A DNA stretch of 64,000 nucleotides. It comes from VRUE01 sp963716245. GTDB lineage: Bacteria; Actinomycetota; Thermoleophilia; Solirubrobacterales; 70-9. The notes under the pieces were generated by a model that was not told the origin of the DNA, ran no database searches, and was given only the letters and a program-made list of their open reading frames with translations. Position 1 is the stretch's first letter. Each line of letters opens with the position of its first letter. Location of the stretch: positions 1,860,001-1,924,000 of the forward strand of contig OY970300.1 in assembly GCA_963716245.1 (NCBI GenBank), read 5' to 3'. Position numbers and translations under genes: made by a program. This document shows positions 31,585-40,359 of the stretch, piece after piece.

Positions 31585-32556
31585 CTACCCATGGCCCACT
31601 TCGGGGAAACCAGCGTTTTCTTCGAGCAGCGCTTCTTGCAGCGCCTCGTCGAACGACCCGGGCTCGATGCCGAACGGCTCGGCGCCCGATGGGTCGGTGA
31701 CGACGGTCGGCGTGGTCAGGCCCTCGACGAGCGGCCGGGCGACCTTCGTGTCGACCGGGGTGACGAGCCCGAGCCAGAGCGCCGACAGCCACGGCGTCAA
31801 CAGCGGCACGCGCAGCTTGGTCGGGCGCCGTTTGCCCATCGCAGCCGCCATCCGGTCGAGCATCTCGCCGTAGGAGAGCACGTCTGGGCCGCCGATCTGC
31901 ACCTCCCTCCCCTTCGACTCGGGCACCGCAGGCGCGCGGCGCAGGTACTCGACCGCGGCCTCGACGCCGATCGGCTGAGTCGGCGTCTCCAGCCAGGCCG
32001 GCGCGATCATCACCGGCAGCCGGCCGACCAGGTAGCGCAGCGTCCGGTAGGACTCGCTGGCGGCGCCGACGACCATCGCGGCGCGGAAGTAGGTGAGCGG
32101 CGGCCCCGCGGCGGCGAGCGCCTGCGCCGTCTCGTGGCGGCTGCGCAGGTGCTCGGAGGCGGCCTCGTCGCCAAGCCCGCCGAGGTAGACGACGCGCTCG
32201 ACACCCTCCCCCTTCGCCATACGGGCGAAGTTGCGCGCTCCCTCCCGCTCGCGCTCCGCGAAGCCCTCGCCACCGGCCATCGAGTGGACGAGGAAGTAGG
32301 CGACGTCGACGTCCGCTCCAGCGCCCTTCAGGCTGCCCGGGTCGGTCACGTCGCCCACGTGCAGCTCGGCGCCGCGAGCTTCGAGGTCCCTCGCCCTGCC
32401 CGCGTCGCGCACCAGGCATCGAACCCGGCCGTCCGAGCCGAGCAGGGCGCGGGCCAGCCGACCTCCGACGAAGCCGGTCGCTCCGGCGATGAGAGCGTTC
32501 GGTGCGATGCTCCCCGGTACCCGGCTCGCCTCGAAACGCTCGGGAGAGGCATCCAA
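31585..32556 (-). CDS. NAD(P)-binding epimerase/NmrA-like protein
   Basis: The Rossmann start LIAGATGFVGGRLARALLGS and the downstream DVTDPGSLKGAGADVDVAYF and RVVYLGGLGD fit atypical SDR/NmrA proteins; the C-terminal region PIGVEAAVEYLRRA and GGPDVLSYGEMLDRM is typical. The start is a problem: the open frame runs into the tRNA-Arg gene. TTG at 32556 (5 nt after the tRNA 3' end) is the first usable codon; an ATC at about 32505 after GGGGAGC is closer to the family's normal start. About 323 aa as drawn. Probably co-transcribed with the tRNA. Confidence 0.75.
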   Translation of the reverse strand: MDASPERFEASRVPGSIAPNALIAGATGFVGGRLARALLGSDGRVRCLVRDAGRARDLEARGAELHVGDVTDPGSLKGAGADVDVAYFLVHSMAGGEGFAEREREGARNFARMAKGEGVERVVYLGGLGDEAASEHLRSRHETAQALAAAGPPLTYFRAAMVVGAASESYRTLRYLVGRLPVMIAPAWLETPTQPIGVEAAVEYLRRAPAVPESKGREVQIGGPDVLSYGEMLDRMAAAMGKRRPTKLRVPLLTPWLSALWLGLVTPVDTKVARPLVEGLTTPTVVTDPSGAEPFGIEPGSFDEALQEALLEENAGFPEVGHG

Positions 32557-32560
32557 GGCA

Positions 32561-32633
32561 CACCCCCGGCTGGATTCGAACCAGCGACCCACGGCTTAGA
32601 AGGCCGTCGCTCTGTCCACTGAGCTACGGGGGC
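32561..32633 (-). tRNA. tRNA-Arg (TCT anticodon)
   Basis: Cloverleaf on the minus strand: acceptor GCCCCCG/CGGGGGT (first pair G-U), D-arm GCTC...GAGC, anticodon arm ACGGC-CTTCTAA-GCCGT, T-arm GCTGG-TTCGAAT-CCAGC, discriminator G. 73 nt, no encoded CCA. Confidence 0.95.
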
Positions 32634-32646
32634 AGTTCCGTCAAGG

Positions 32647-33117
32647 TTACGGCTCTGGAGTGCGGATCGCGGGCGGTACCGGCGAGCCGACGCGCCGGGC
32701 GAAGTGGTGCGCGGAGATGACCAGGCCGGCGTTCAGGTAGAGGCGGTGCGCGTCGGCCCGATCCAGGCCGACGCCCGAGTCGAGGTGGAGCTCGTCGCAG
32801 CCGTTTCGCGCCGCCTCCCCGAGCAGCCACTCGAGCAGCGCCCGCGCGTGGCCGCGGCACCTCGCCGCCGGCAGCGTCGAGAGGTCGTCCACGTACAGGT
32901 GGTGGCCCCAGGCGAGGTTGTGGCCGAACCGAAATCCCGCCACAGCGGCGGCGTCGGCCTCCCCCTCCTCGAAGGCCGCGACGAGGCGGTAGCCCTCGCC
33001 CCTCTGCACCCCGTCAACGCGGCGGACGAACGCGTCCCGGTCGGCGAGGTCCGTTCGCAGCGCCCGCATCGCCTCGAAGGCGAGGCCGGTGTCGGGCGGC
33101 GAGAGCTCGCGGATCAC
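32647..33117 (-). CDS. GNAT family acetyltransferase
   Basis: 156 aa, GTG start at 33117 overlapping the upstream stop by GTGA. Core fold: LVAAFEEGEADAAAVAGFRF, YVDDLSTLPAARCRGHARAL (the R-x-x-G-x-A acetyl-CoA loop reads RCRGHA), LHLDSGVGLDRADAHRLYL. Substrate unknown. It lies between the large membrane protein gene and tRNA-Arg. Confidence 0.85.
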   Translation of the reverse strand: MIRELSPPDTGLAFEAMRALRTDLADRDAFVRRVDGVQRGEGYRLVAAFEEGEADAAAVAGFRFGHNLAWGHHLYVDDLSTLPAARCRGHARALLEWLLGEAARNGCDELHLDSGVGLDRADAHRLYLNAGLVISAHHFARRVGSPVPPAIRTPEP

Positions 33118-35303
33118 GCGCTGGGCCCGGCGCCCCCGCCGAGCTCGGCGCAGCCGTCGGGGTCGAGCTCGCCGTCGACCCTGAAGACGTAGTCGGGCTG
33201 CGGGGTGATGTCGGGCTCTTCGACGACCAGCTCCAGGGCCGGGTCGGTTTTCACCCAGGCGTAGACCGGATACCAGTAGTCGGACTCGGGCGAGTCCTGG
33301 GTCGCCTGGCTGAGGATCAGGTAGTCGTAGTCGCCCTCGTTGACGAGGTTGCGGAAGACGCGGCAGCTGGTCGCCAGGCGGTACTGGCCGTTCGGCCCCT
33401 CGACGCCGATGTACTGGACGTAGTTGTCGAGGTTGGCGCCGTAGAAGCCGTACTGGCCGAAGAAGATCTCGCCCGAGCCGGCGATGCCGATCCGCTTGCC
33501 GTGCTGGCGATGGGCGAAGGCATACGCATCCTGCGGGCCGCCGTCCTGGAGGAACGGCGTGGTCCGCTGGTAGTGCTGCTCGTAGTACTGGACCTCCTGG
33601 GCGCGGCCGAGCACGACCGCCAGCAGCAGGACCGCGCCGGCCGCCGCGGCGACCACCGCCCGGCTGGCGCTCCCCCGCGCTCGCATCAGCCCCAGCCCTG
33701 CCGGTGCCCAGACCAGTGCCAGGGTCAGGAAGACGGTGCCGACGATGTAGCCCGGGTACCAGCGCGGCGTGGTCAGCACCATCAGCGCGTAGAGCCCGGT
33801 GAGGAAGAGCAGCGTCTGCCAGGCGCGGCTCTCCGGCGCGCGCAGGGGACGGGCGATCGGCAGCAGCGTCAGGGCCAGGATCAGGCCCGGCATCAGGTAC
33901 CTGGTGTTGGTGAAGAAGCCGGTCGGCGACCCTTCCTGCCCTGCCGCGGTCAGCGGCGTGACGATGTAGACGGCAGCGGTCAGCAGCGCCGCCCCCGCCA
34001 ACACCCGCAGGACGATGTTGCGCGAGCGCACGACGATGAAGACCGTCGCCGCGACGGCTGCGATCAGGATCAATGGCCAGAACGGCCCGAGCGCGTTCTC
34101 CAGCTCGGGGAAGAACCAGCGGCGGTAGATCGTCGGCTCGAGCAGGTAGTCGGCCACGGCGAAGCGCGGCCGGGGGTCGAGCGGCATCTGGTCGGGACGC
34201 GGCAGGTTCAGCGGCCCCCAGCCGATCTGCGGGATCGGGTTGCCACCGGTGTGGATCGCCGCGCGCACGTACCAGTAGCCGCCGACCACGAAGGCCGGGA
34301 TGCCGATCGCCGCCGCGGTGATCAGCCGCCGCCCGGCGCCGCTGACGACGACCATCCCGACCGCGATCGCGCCGACCGGCGCGAGCAGCGGCAGCTTCAC
34401 CGAGACGGCGAGGCCGGCGGCGATCCCGGCCATGATCAGCGGCCCCTTGTCGAGCAGCGGCGCGTCGCGCTCGGGCGCGTCCTGGACCGCACCGCTCGCC
34501 GGCGCCCGCCGCTGGTGCCCGTTGATCAGGAAGGCGGCGAAGGCGACCAGGAAGGCCAGCCCCATGATGTCGTTGCGCCCCTCCCCCGGCTGCGTCTCGA
34601 TCATCACCCCGGCCGAGAGGACCAGCGCCGCGGCGACCAGCGTCGCCGGGCCGACCCGGTAGGGACGGCCCACGCACCAGCCCGCGAGCAGCGCGATCGA
34701 GAGCCAGATCATGTTGATCAGCGGCGAGAGCCAGTCGCTCTTGAAGAGCACGATCCCGGCCGCGTGGATCAGCTCCGCGGTGCCCGGGTAGAACCAGGCG
34801 GCGAGCCGCAGCGGGTCGGTGAAGTGGAGCGGGACGGTCGTCCCCTCCTGCGCGATCCGACCCGAGAAGGGCATGTGGTACCAGGTCGTGTCGCCGCCGA
34901 ACATCCCGTGGTCGAGCGCCAGCTGCGAGGGGAAGGTCCACTCCGCGACGACCCACGAGGAGACGCCGAGCGCGATCAGCAGCGCGGTCATCTGCACCCG
35001 CGGCGCAGTCACCTCGCGGCGCTCGCCCGGGGCCATGATCCAGCCCAGCAGCGCCGCGCCGAGCCCGGTCGCGATGCAGACGACGATCGTCCAGCCGACG
35101 GTGAGGATGCTGAGCGTGCCGAGCAGCTGCAGGGCGATGACCAGGAGCGCGGTCGCGATCGTGGCGTCGGCGAGGCGCGCCAGCGCGCCGGAGAACTCGG
35201 GCACGACCCAGCGCCGCAGCCAGTAGCCGCCGAGGCCGAGTGCCGAGACGATGCCGATCGTCGCCAGGCAGCCGCCGATGTAAGAGCCGAGGGACGGGGT
35301 CAC
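33114..35303 (-). CDS. Large polytopic membrane protein, glycosyltransferase-39-like
   Basis: 729 aa, GTG start at 35303. About 13 membrane helices cover residues 5-520; an early extracytoplasmic loop has LALDHGMFGGDTTWYHMPF and HFTDPLRLAAWFYPGTAELI, which recalls the acidic loop of GT-C glycosyltransferases. The C-terminal about 170 aa are soluble and extracytoplasmic (GSGEIFFGQYGFYGANLDNY). Most likely a membrane sugar transferase or a lipid-linked sugar handling protein, but the family assignment is by topology only. Confidence 0.7.
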   Translation of the reverse strand: MTPSLGSYIGGCLATIGIVSALGLGGYWLRRWVVPEFSGALARLADATIATALLVIALQLLGTLSILTVGWTIVVCIATGLGAALLGWIMAPGERREVTAPRVQMTALLIALGVSSWVVAEWTFPSQLALDHGMFGGDTTWYHMPFSGRIAQEGTTVPLHFTDPLRLAAWFYPGTAELIHAAGIVLFKSDWLSPLINMIWLSIALLAGWCVGRPYRVGPATLVAAALVLSAGVMIETQPGEGRNDIMGLAFLVAFAAFLINGHQRRAPASGAVQDAPERDAPLLDKGPLIMAGIAAGLAVSVKLPLLAPVGAIAVGMVVVSGAGRRLITAAAIGIPAFVVGGYWYVRAAIHTGGNPIPQIGWGPLNLPRPDQMPLDPRPRFAVADYLLEPTIYRRWFFPELENALGPFWPLILIAAVAATVFIVVRSRNIVLRVLAGAALLTAAVYIVTPLTAAGQEGSPTGFFTNTRYLMPGLILALTLLPIARPLRAPESRAWQTLLFLTGLYALMVLTTPRWYPGYIVGTVFLTLALVWAPAGLGLMRARGSASRAVVAAAAGAVLLLAVVLGRAQEVQYYEQHYQRTTPFLQDGGPQDAYAFAHRQHGKRIGIAGSGEIFFGQYGFYGANLDNYVQYIGVEGPNGQYRLATSCRVFRNLVNEGDYDYLILSQATQDSPESDYWYPVYAWVKTDPALELVVEEPDITPQPDYVFRVDGELDPDGCAELGGGAGPSA

Positions 35304-35356
35304 CGGCGCGGGATGCTATTCGCAGCGCCGGGCGCGAGCGCGGGGCGGAACGCCGC

Positions 35357-36010
35357 TTAGGAGGCGGCGGCCGGGATGCGGCAGGAGACCCCGGTGCCGG
35401 CGAGGCCGCAGTAGCCGTTCGGCACCTTGTGCAGGTACTGCTGGTGGTAGTCCTCGGCGTAGTAGAACGGCGCGGCCGGCTCGACCTCGGTCGTGATCGG
35501 CGCGTGGCCGGCGGCCCGCAGCGCCTCGCCGTAGGCATCGCGCGCCATCTCCGCGATCGCCTTCTGGGAGTCGTTCGAGAAGTAGATCCCCGAGCGGTAC
35601 TGCGTCCCGACGTCGTTGCCCTGCCGCATCCCCTGCGTCGGGTCGTGCTCCTCGAAGAAGACCTCGAGCAGGCGGGCGTAGGAGATCCGCTCCGGATCGA
35701 AGGCGACGAGCACCGCCTCCGCGTGGCCGGTCATCCCCGAGCAGACCTCCTCGTAGGTCGGGTTTGGCGTGGTCCCGTTCATGTAGCCGACCGCGGTCGT
35801 GTGGACGCCGTCGAGCGTCCAGAACAGCCGCTCCGCGCCCCAGAAGCAGCCGAGCGCGAGGTAGGCGACCTCGGTGCCCTGGGGGAACGGCGGCACCAGC
35901 GGCGTGCCGAGCACGGCGTGGCGCTCCGGCACCTCGAAGGCGGGCTCGCTGCGCCCCGGCAGGGCCTCCTCGGGAGCCGGCATCCGGGTCTTCGCACCGC
36001 CCCAAAGCAT
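35357..36010 (-). CDS. msrA: Peptide methionine-S-sulfoxide reductase MsrA
   Basis: 217 aa from the ATG at 36010. Start chosen because the N-terminal extension MLWGGAKTRMPAPEEALPGR is characteristic of the long MsrA form. Active-site Cys in ALGCFWGAERLFW; substrate-binding YRSGIYF and EDYHQQYL; C-terminal resolving Cys candidates in PNGYCGLAGTGVSC. Repairs methionine sulfoxide with thioredoxin; trxB is elsewhere in the window. Divergent from a small membrane protein gene. Confidence 0.95.
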   Translation of the reverse strand: MLWGGAKTRMPAPEEALPGRSEPAFEVPERHAVLGTPLVPPFPQGTEVAYLALGCFWGAERLFWTLDGVHTTAVGYMNGTTPNPTYEEVCSGMTGHAEAVLVAFDPERISYARLLEVFFEEHDPTQGMRQGNDVGTQYRSGIYFSNDSQKAIAEMARDAYGEALRAAGHAPITTEVEPAAPFYYAEDYHQQYLHKVPNGYCGLAGTGVSCRIPAAAS

Positions 36011-36035
36011 CGTCAGCACAAGGTAGCGTCCCGCC

Positions 36036-36311
36036 ATCGGCTGCCTCGTCCTGCTCTTCGCGCTGATCTCGCCACGGCTGGCGCTGTTCGCCCTGTGGCT
36101 GTTCAGCGACCTGCTCAGCCGCTCCTTCGACGGCAGCTGGCTGGTGCCGCTGCTCGGCTTCTTCCTGCTGCCCTGGACGACGCTCGCCTTCGCGGTCCTC
36201 TGGGCCTCTTCGGACGGCGTGCTCGGCATCGAGTGGCTGATCGTCGCCTTCGCCTTCCTGGTCGACGTCGGCGCCATCGGCGGCGGCAAGCGCCGCCGGC
36301 GCGAGCGCTGA
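36036..36311 (+). CDS. Small membrane protein, 91 aa, with apparent ATC start
   Basis: The frame opens after a TAG at 36024 and contains no ATG, GTG or TTG before the protein body. The first plausible initiator is ATC at 36036, giving IGCLVLLFALISPRLALFAL. Two hydrophobic segments (residues 1-24 and 36-58), LLPWTTLAFAVLWASS, a third hydrophobic stretch, and a basic tail GGGKRRRRER. I recall actinobacterial homologues that begin M-G-C-L, which supports the reading. A true AUC start or a base error in the start codon are both possible. Confidence 0.6.
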   Translation: MGCLVLLFALISPRLALFALWLFSDLLSRSFDGSWLVPLLGFFLLPWTTLAFAVLWASSDGVLGIEWLIVAFAFLVDVGAIGGGKRRRRER

Positions 36312-36328
36312 CGAGGAGCCCGTGCGGG

Positions 36329-36592
36329 CTACTCGGAGCGCTCGCCGAGCGGGTAGGCGACGCGGATGTGCGCCTTGGCGAGGACGACGAACGGGCGCTT
36401 CTCGGCGGGGCCGCCGCCGTGGGGCGCGATCTCGACGTCGATCAAGGGCAGGAACGCCACCTCGCCGCGGTTGATCGCGTCCGAGAAGCGGGCCTGGTAG
36501 CCCTCCGACGGCAGCGTCACGTCGCCGACGATCGTGTGCCGGTCGGTCTCGAACACGATCCGTTCCCTGCGTCGGTTGCCCATCGCCTCCAT
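36329..36592 (-). CDS. Conserved hypothetical protein, 87 aa
   Basis: ATG at 36592 (or 36583). MGNRRRERIVFETDRHTIVG, then DVTLPSEGYQARFSDAINRG and FVVLAKAHIRVAYPL. The pattern matches a short beta-rich actinobacterial family (DUF6812-like) found in many genomes, in which RH-IVGDVTLP and GY..R.SD are conserved. Cytosolic, function unknown. Confidence 0.65.
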   Translation of the reverse strand: MEAMGNRRRERIVFETDRHTIVGDVTLPSEGYQARFSDAINRGEVAFLPLIDVEIAPHGGGPAEKRPFVVLAKAHIRVAYPLGERSE

Positions 36593-36683
36593 TACCGGGG
36601 CGCTATCGGCATTTGCAGAGAAAACCTGAGCACCTGGTCGGCGACGCCCGACGCTGGCCCCATCGCGCTCGCGCGCTCGACCC

Positions 36684-37076
36684 TCAGGCCGATCGGTCCG
36701 GGCGGTCGCCCGCGCCGCGCCAGGTCCAGCCGCGGTCCTCGAGCTCGCGCACGACCAGGCCCTCGAGCTCGTCCCCGGGCCACGGCGCGGTGATCACGAC
36801 GGTCACCGACGGGGAGCGTTCCGTCTCGCCGTCGTCCGCCAGCCTGATCCCGGCGAGGTTGTGCTCGACGGCGGTGATCAGGGAGTAGGGACGCGGCAGG
36901 TGGGTCGCCGGCGGCAGCACGTACTCGCCGACCCGCGGCACGCATGAGGCCCGGACCCCGTCTTTCAGCATCGACCCCGCGTAGTCGCTCCCGGCGGTCG
37001 CCTCCTCGACCGAGAGGGTCGCGGCGATGTCCCGGAAGAAGTCGATCCTCATCGAGAACTCGAATTCAGTGGCCAA
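36684..37076 (-). CDS. Hypothetical protein, 130 aa, downstream of tRNA-Pro
   Basis: TTG start at 37076 chosen because AAAGGA lies 6 bp upstream; an ATG at 37052 is an alternative. The frame extends into tRNA-Pro, so longer starts are excluded. MATEFEFSMRIDFFRDIAAT begins a mixed alpha/beta protein with VRASCVPRVGEYVLPPATHL. The pattern IRLADDGETERSPSVTVVIT and the TAPWPGDELEGLV segment are not assigned to a family. Same strand as tRNA-Pro, 30 bp after it, so co-transcription is likely. Confidence 0.55.
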   Translation of the reverse strand: MATEFEFSMRIDFFRDIAATLSVEEATAGSDYAGSMLKDGVRASCVPRVGEYVLPPATHLPRPYSLITAVEHNLAGIRLADDGETERSPSVTVVITAPWPGDELEGLVVRELEDRGWTWRGAGDRPDRSA

Positions 37077-37105
37077 GCGTCGTCCTTTCAGGGGTGGAGA
37101 TGAGA

Positions 37106-37179
37106 TCGGGGCGCCCGGATTCGAACCGGGGACCTCGGCCACCCAAAGGCCGCGCGCTACCAGGCTGCGCCACGCCCCG
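37106..37179 (-). tRNA. tRNA-Pro (TGG anticodon)
   Basis: Cloverleaf on the minus strand: acceptor CGGGGCG/CGCCCCG, D-arm GCGCAGCCTGGTAGCGC, anticodon arm CGGCC-TTTGGGT-GGCCG, T-arm CCCGG-TTCGAAT-CCGGG, discriminator A. 74 nt, CCA not encoded. Confidence 0.95.
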
Positions 37180-37254
37180 ATGCGTCCCAGTCTAAAGCGG
37201 GATCGGCGGGCGGGCGATGGCCCGGTCGCCGACGCGTTAGCGTTCCCGGCCGCG

Positions 37255-38541
37255 ATGGCAGACGTGCGACCGATCTACGCCACCCACTACGACCTCGACG
37301 TGGTCGGATCGCTGGGCGACGTGGCGGCGCCGCCCTACGACGTGATCGACGCGGCGCAGCGCGCCGAGCTGCTCGGGCGCTCCCCCTACAACGCGGTCGC
37401 GATCGACCTGCCGAAACCGTACGGCGAGACCGGCCCGCAGGAGACCGAGGGCGACCCCTACGAGGGCGCCGCCGAGGCGATGGCGTCATGGGAGCAGGCC
37501 GGCGCGTTGGTCCGCGACTCCGAGCCGGCGATCTGGGCGATGACGCAGGACTACACGGGACCCGACGGCGAGCCGCGCACCCGCCACGGCATCCTCGCCC
37601 GCGTCCGGGTCGAGGACTTCGCGGCCGGACAGGTGCTGCCGCACGAGCGCACCCTGCCGGGGCCGAAGCAGGACAGGCTCGACCTGACCCGGGCCACGCG
37701 CCACAACCTCTCGGCGATCTTCTCGCTCAGCACCGAGGACCCCTGGCCGCTGGTCGCCCCGGCGGTCGAGTCGGAGCAGCCGTGGGGCGAGGCGACCGAC
37801 GCGGGCGGGACCGTCACCCGCGTCTGGCGGGTCGGCGACCCGGCGATTCACCGGCAGGTCACGGATCTGCTCGGCGGCGCCAGGCTGCTGATCGCCGACG
37901 GCCACCATCGCTACGAGACCGCGATCGCCTACCGCGACGAGGTCGGCGGCGTGGGCGACCACGAGTACACCCTGATGGCGCTGACCGGGCTCGACGATCC
38001 CGGCCTGACCGTCTTCCCCACCCACCGCCTGCTCTCCGGCTTCGCCGACGACCCCGAGCGCCAGCGCCGCCTCGGCGAGGGCCTGCGCGAGCTGTTCGAC
38101 GCGACCGAGGTCGAGACGGGCGAGCTCGACCCGCGCGGCACCGACGGCGTCGGGGTCTTCGGCCTCTACGACTCCCACCACAAGCGCGCCTTCCGGCTGC
38201 GCCTCAAGGACGAGGCGGTCGCCGACCTCGACCGGCAGCTCGCCGGCAAGCCCGAGGCCTACCGCCGCCTCGACGCCGCGATCCTCGAGACGCTGGTGCT
38301 GAAGGGGATCGCCGGCCTCAGCGAGGACGACATCATGGCCAAGCGCGGCCTCGGCTACGCGAAGAGCGTCGAGGACTCGCTCGCCCTGCTCGACGACGGC
38401 ACCTACGACGTGGCGTTCGTCCTCCGCCCGATCCCCGTCGACCAGGTGCGGGCGATCTGCGAGAGCGACGAGAACATGCCGCCCAAGTCGACCTACTTCT
38501 TCCCGAAGGTCCTGACCGGACTAGTGTTCAACCCGGTTTGA
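37255..38541 (+). CDS. DUF1015 family protein
   Basis: 428 aa from the ATG at 37255 (MADVRPIYATHYDLDVVGSL). Conserved features: VAAPPYDVIDAAQRAELLGR, SPYNAVAIDLPKP, GQVLPHERTLPGPKQDRLDL, and IADGHHRYETAIAYRDE, the HHRYET core of the family, also NMPPKSTYFFPKVLTGLVF near the end. DUF1015 proteins are widely conserved and lack a firm function; some are linked to serine kinase-like (SerK) activity. TTGA overlap with the following adenosyltransferase gene. Confidence 0.9.
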   Translation: MADVRPIYATHYDLDVVGSLGDVAAPPYDVIDAAQRAELLGRSPYNAVAIDLPKPYGETGPQETEGDPYEGAAEAMASWEQAGALVRDSEPAIWAMTQDYTGPDGEPRTRHGILARVRVEDFAAGQVLPHERTLPGPKQDRLDLTRATRHNLSAIFSLSTEDPWPLVAPAVESEQPWGEATDAGGTVTRVWRVGDPAIHRQVTDLLGGARLLIADGHHRYETAIAYRDEVGGVGDHEYTLMALTGLDDPGLTVFPTHRLLSGFADDPERQRRLGEGLRELFDATEVETGELDPRGTDGVGVFGLYDSHHKRAFRLRLKDEAVADLDRQLAGKPEAYRRLDAAILETLVLKGIAGLSEDDIMAKRGLGYAKSVEDSLALLDDGTYDVAFVLRPIPVDQVRAICESDENMPPKSTYFFPKVLTGLVFNPV

Positions 38542-39104
38542 CCAAGATCTACACGCGCAAGGGCGACGACGGCACCACCTCGCTCTGGTACGGCGGTCGC
38601 GTTCCCAAGCACCACGGGCGCACCGAGGCCTACGGGGCGCTCGACGAAGCCTGCGCGCAGCTGGGCGTCGCCCGCTCCCTCTGCGGCCCCGAGCACGCGG
38701 AGCTGGCCGCGGACGTCCTGCGCCTCCAGGACGACATCTTCATCGCCGGGGCTGAGCTCGCCACCGCACCCGAGGCGGCCGAACGGCTCGAAGACGGCGT
38801 CAGCCGCACCACCGAGGCGATGGTCGCGGCGCTGGAGGAGCGGATCGACCGCTACATGGCCGAGGTTCAGCTGCCGCCGCAGTTCGTCATCCCCGGCGGC
38901 AACCAGCTCTCTGCGCAGCTCGACGTGGCGCGGACCACGATCCGCCGCGCCGAGCGCCGGATCAGCGCCCTCGCCGAGGCGGGCGAGCTGGCCGGCGAGA
39001 CGGTGATCCACTTCGTCAACCGCGCCTCCGATCTCGCCTACGCGATGGCCCGCTTCGCCGACGTCGCCGACCCGGTCCTGTTCGAGGGCCGGGGCCGGGC
39101 GTAA
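38538..39104 (+). CDS. PduO-type cob(I)alamin adenosyltransferase
   Basis: 188 aa, TTG start at 38538 overlapping the DUF1015 stop. TKIYTRKGDDGTTSLWYGGR is the ATP-binding N-terminus of PduO enzymes; EAYGALDEACAQLGVAR, DIFIAGAEL and the C-terminal FVNRASDLAYAMAR with the Arg/Asn of the active site are present. Makes adenosylcobalamin from cob(I)alamin and ATP. A methylmalonyl-CoA mutase or other B12 enzyme is not seen nearby. Confidence 0.92.
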   Translation: MTKIYTRKGDDGTTSLWYGGRVPKHHGRTEAYGALDEACAQLGVARSLCGPEHAELAADVLRLQDDIFIAGAELATAPEAAERLEDGVSRTTEAMVAALEERIDRYMAEVQLPPQFVIPGGNQLSAQLDVARTTIRRAERRISALAEAGELAGETVIHFVNRASDLAYAMARFADVADPVLFEGRGRA

Positions 39105-39109
39105 GGCCG

Positions 39110-39526
39110 ATGCGCGTCGTCGCCCGGCGCCGCGAGGGCTACGCCCACGAGGTCGAGATCGCGGGCGGCCACGCGATCGTCGTCGACGAGCCCCCCGCCG
39201 CGGGCGGCACCGACACCGGCCCCTCCCCCACCCGCCTGCTCGCCGCCTCGCTGGCCAGCTGCATCGCGATCACGATGGAGATGTACGCGGACCGCAAGGG
39301 CTGGGACATCGGTGGGGTCGAGGTCGACGTGGACGTCGAGTACGACGGCCCGGCGCCGAGCGCGTTCGCGGCCTCGCTTCGCCTGCCGCCGGGACTGAGC
39401 GCCGAGCAGCGCGAGCGGCTGCTGCGGGTCGCCCGCAAATGCCCCGTCCACAAGGCGCTCGTCGGCACGACCCACGTCTCCGTGGAGCAGGCGAACGGCA
39501 GTCCGGGCGGAGCCCCGGCAGCCTGA
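39110..39526 (+). CDS. OsmC/Ohr-like peroxide reductase family protein
   Basis: 138 aa. GGTDTGPSPTRLLAASLASC places the first redox Cys at the start of the long helix (ITMEMYADRKGW), and the second is in ARKCPVHKALVG. This is the YhfA/OsmC branch. Reduces organic hydroperoxides via thiols. The stop overlaps the start of the next gene (TGATG), so the block from DUF1015 to the SDR gene is one operon. Confidence 0.88.
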   Translation: MRVVARRREGYAHEVEIAGGHAIVVDEPPAAGGTDTGPSPTRLLAASLASCIAITMEMYADRKGWDIGGVEVDVDVEYDGPAPSAFAASLRLPPGLSAEQRERLLRVARKCPVHKALVGTTHVSVEQANGSPGGAPAA

Positions 39527-40335
39527 TGGACCTGGGCTTGAAGGGACGGGGCTGCGTCGTCACGGGCGCCAGCCGCGGGATCGGCCGCGAGACGGCGCGG
39601 CTGCTCTGCGCCGAGGGTGCGAACGTCCTCCTCGTCGCGCGCAGCGAGGAGCGCCTGCGCGATGCGGCGGCCGAGGCGGATGCCGCCGCCGGGGAGGGAG
39701 GCCGCGCGGAGGTGCTCCCCCTCGACGTGACCGACGACGACGCCGGCGAGCGGATGCTGGCCGCGGCCGAGGAGCGCTTCGGCTCCCTCGACGTGCTCGT
39801 CAACAACGCCGGCACCGCGCAGTGGCGGGACCTCGACGACGTCCCCGATGAGGACTGGCGCGCCCAGTACGAGCTGAGCGTGATGGCGCCGCTGCACGCG
39901 ATGCGCGCCGCCGCCCCCGCGATGGTCGAGCGCGGCTGGGGCAGGATCGTCAATGTCGCCTCGACCGCCGGCAAGCGCCCCTCGGCGGCGATGCCCGAGT
40001 ACTCCGTCGCCAAGGCGGCCGAGCTGTCCCTGTCCCGCCTCTTCGCCGACCGCTACGCGAAGCAGGGGGTGCTGGTCAACGCGATCTGCCCCGGCCCCGT
40101 CGAGGCGGAGCTGTGGATGGACCCGGGCGGCCTGCTCGACCAGTCCAAGCAGATGTCGGGCGCGGACAGTCGCGAGGAGGCGCTGGCGAGCGCCGGGTCG
40201 AAGCGCCCGATCGGCCGCCTCGCCGAGGTCGAGGAGATCGCCGCCGCGATCGTCTTCCTCTGCTCCGCCCGTGCCTCCTACGTCAGCGGCGCCGCCTGGT
40301 CCGTGGACGGCGGCACCGTCCAGGTCATTATTTGA
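39526..40335 (+). CDS. Short-chain dehydrogenase/reductase
   Basis: 269 aa. Classical SDR: cofactor loop GCVVTGASRGIGRETARLLC, LDVLVNNAGTAQW, catalytic Ser in IVNVASTAGKRP, and YSVAKAAEL with YxxxK. C-terminus ASYVSGAAWSVDGGTVQVII is the standard ending. Probably NADP-dependent given the Arg in VARSEERL. Substrate unknown; the neighbours (OsmC, Nudix) do not define it. Confidence 0.92.
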   Translation: MDLGLKGRGCVVTGASRGIGRETARLLCAEGANVLLVARSEERLRDAAAEADAAAGEGGRAEVLPLDVTDDDAGERMLAAAEERFGSLDVLVNNAGTAQWRDLDDVPDEDWRAQYELSVMAPLHAMRAAAPAMVERGWGRIVNVASTAGKRPSAAMPEYSVAKAAELSLSRLFADRYAKQGVLVNAICPGPVEAELWMDPGGLLDQSKQMSGADSREEALASAGSKRPIGRLAEVEEIAAAIVFLCSARASYVSGAAWSVDGGTVQVII

Positions 40336-40359
40336 GCGGCTTGGCGCGAAAGTCGGAAT

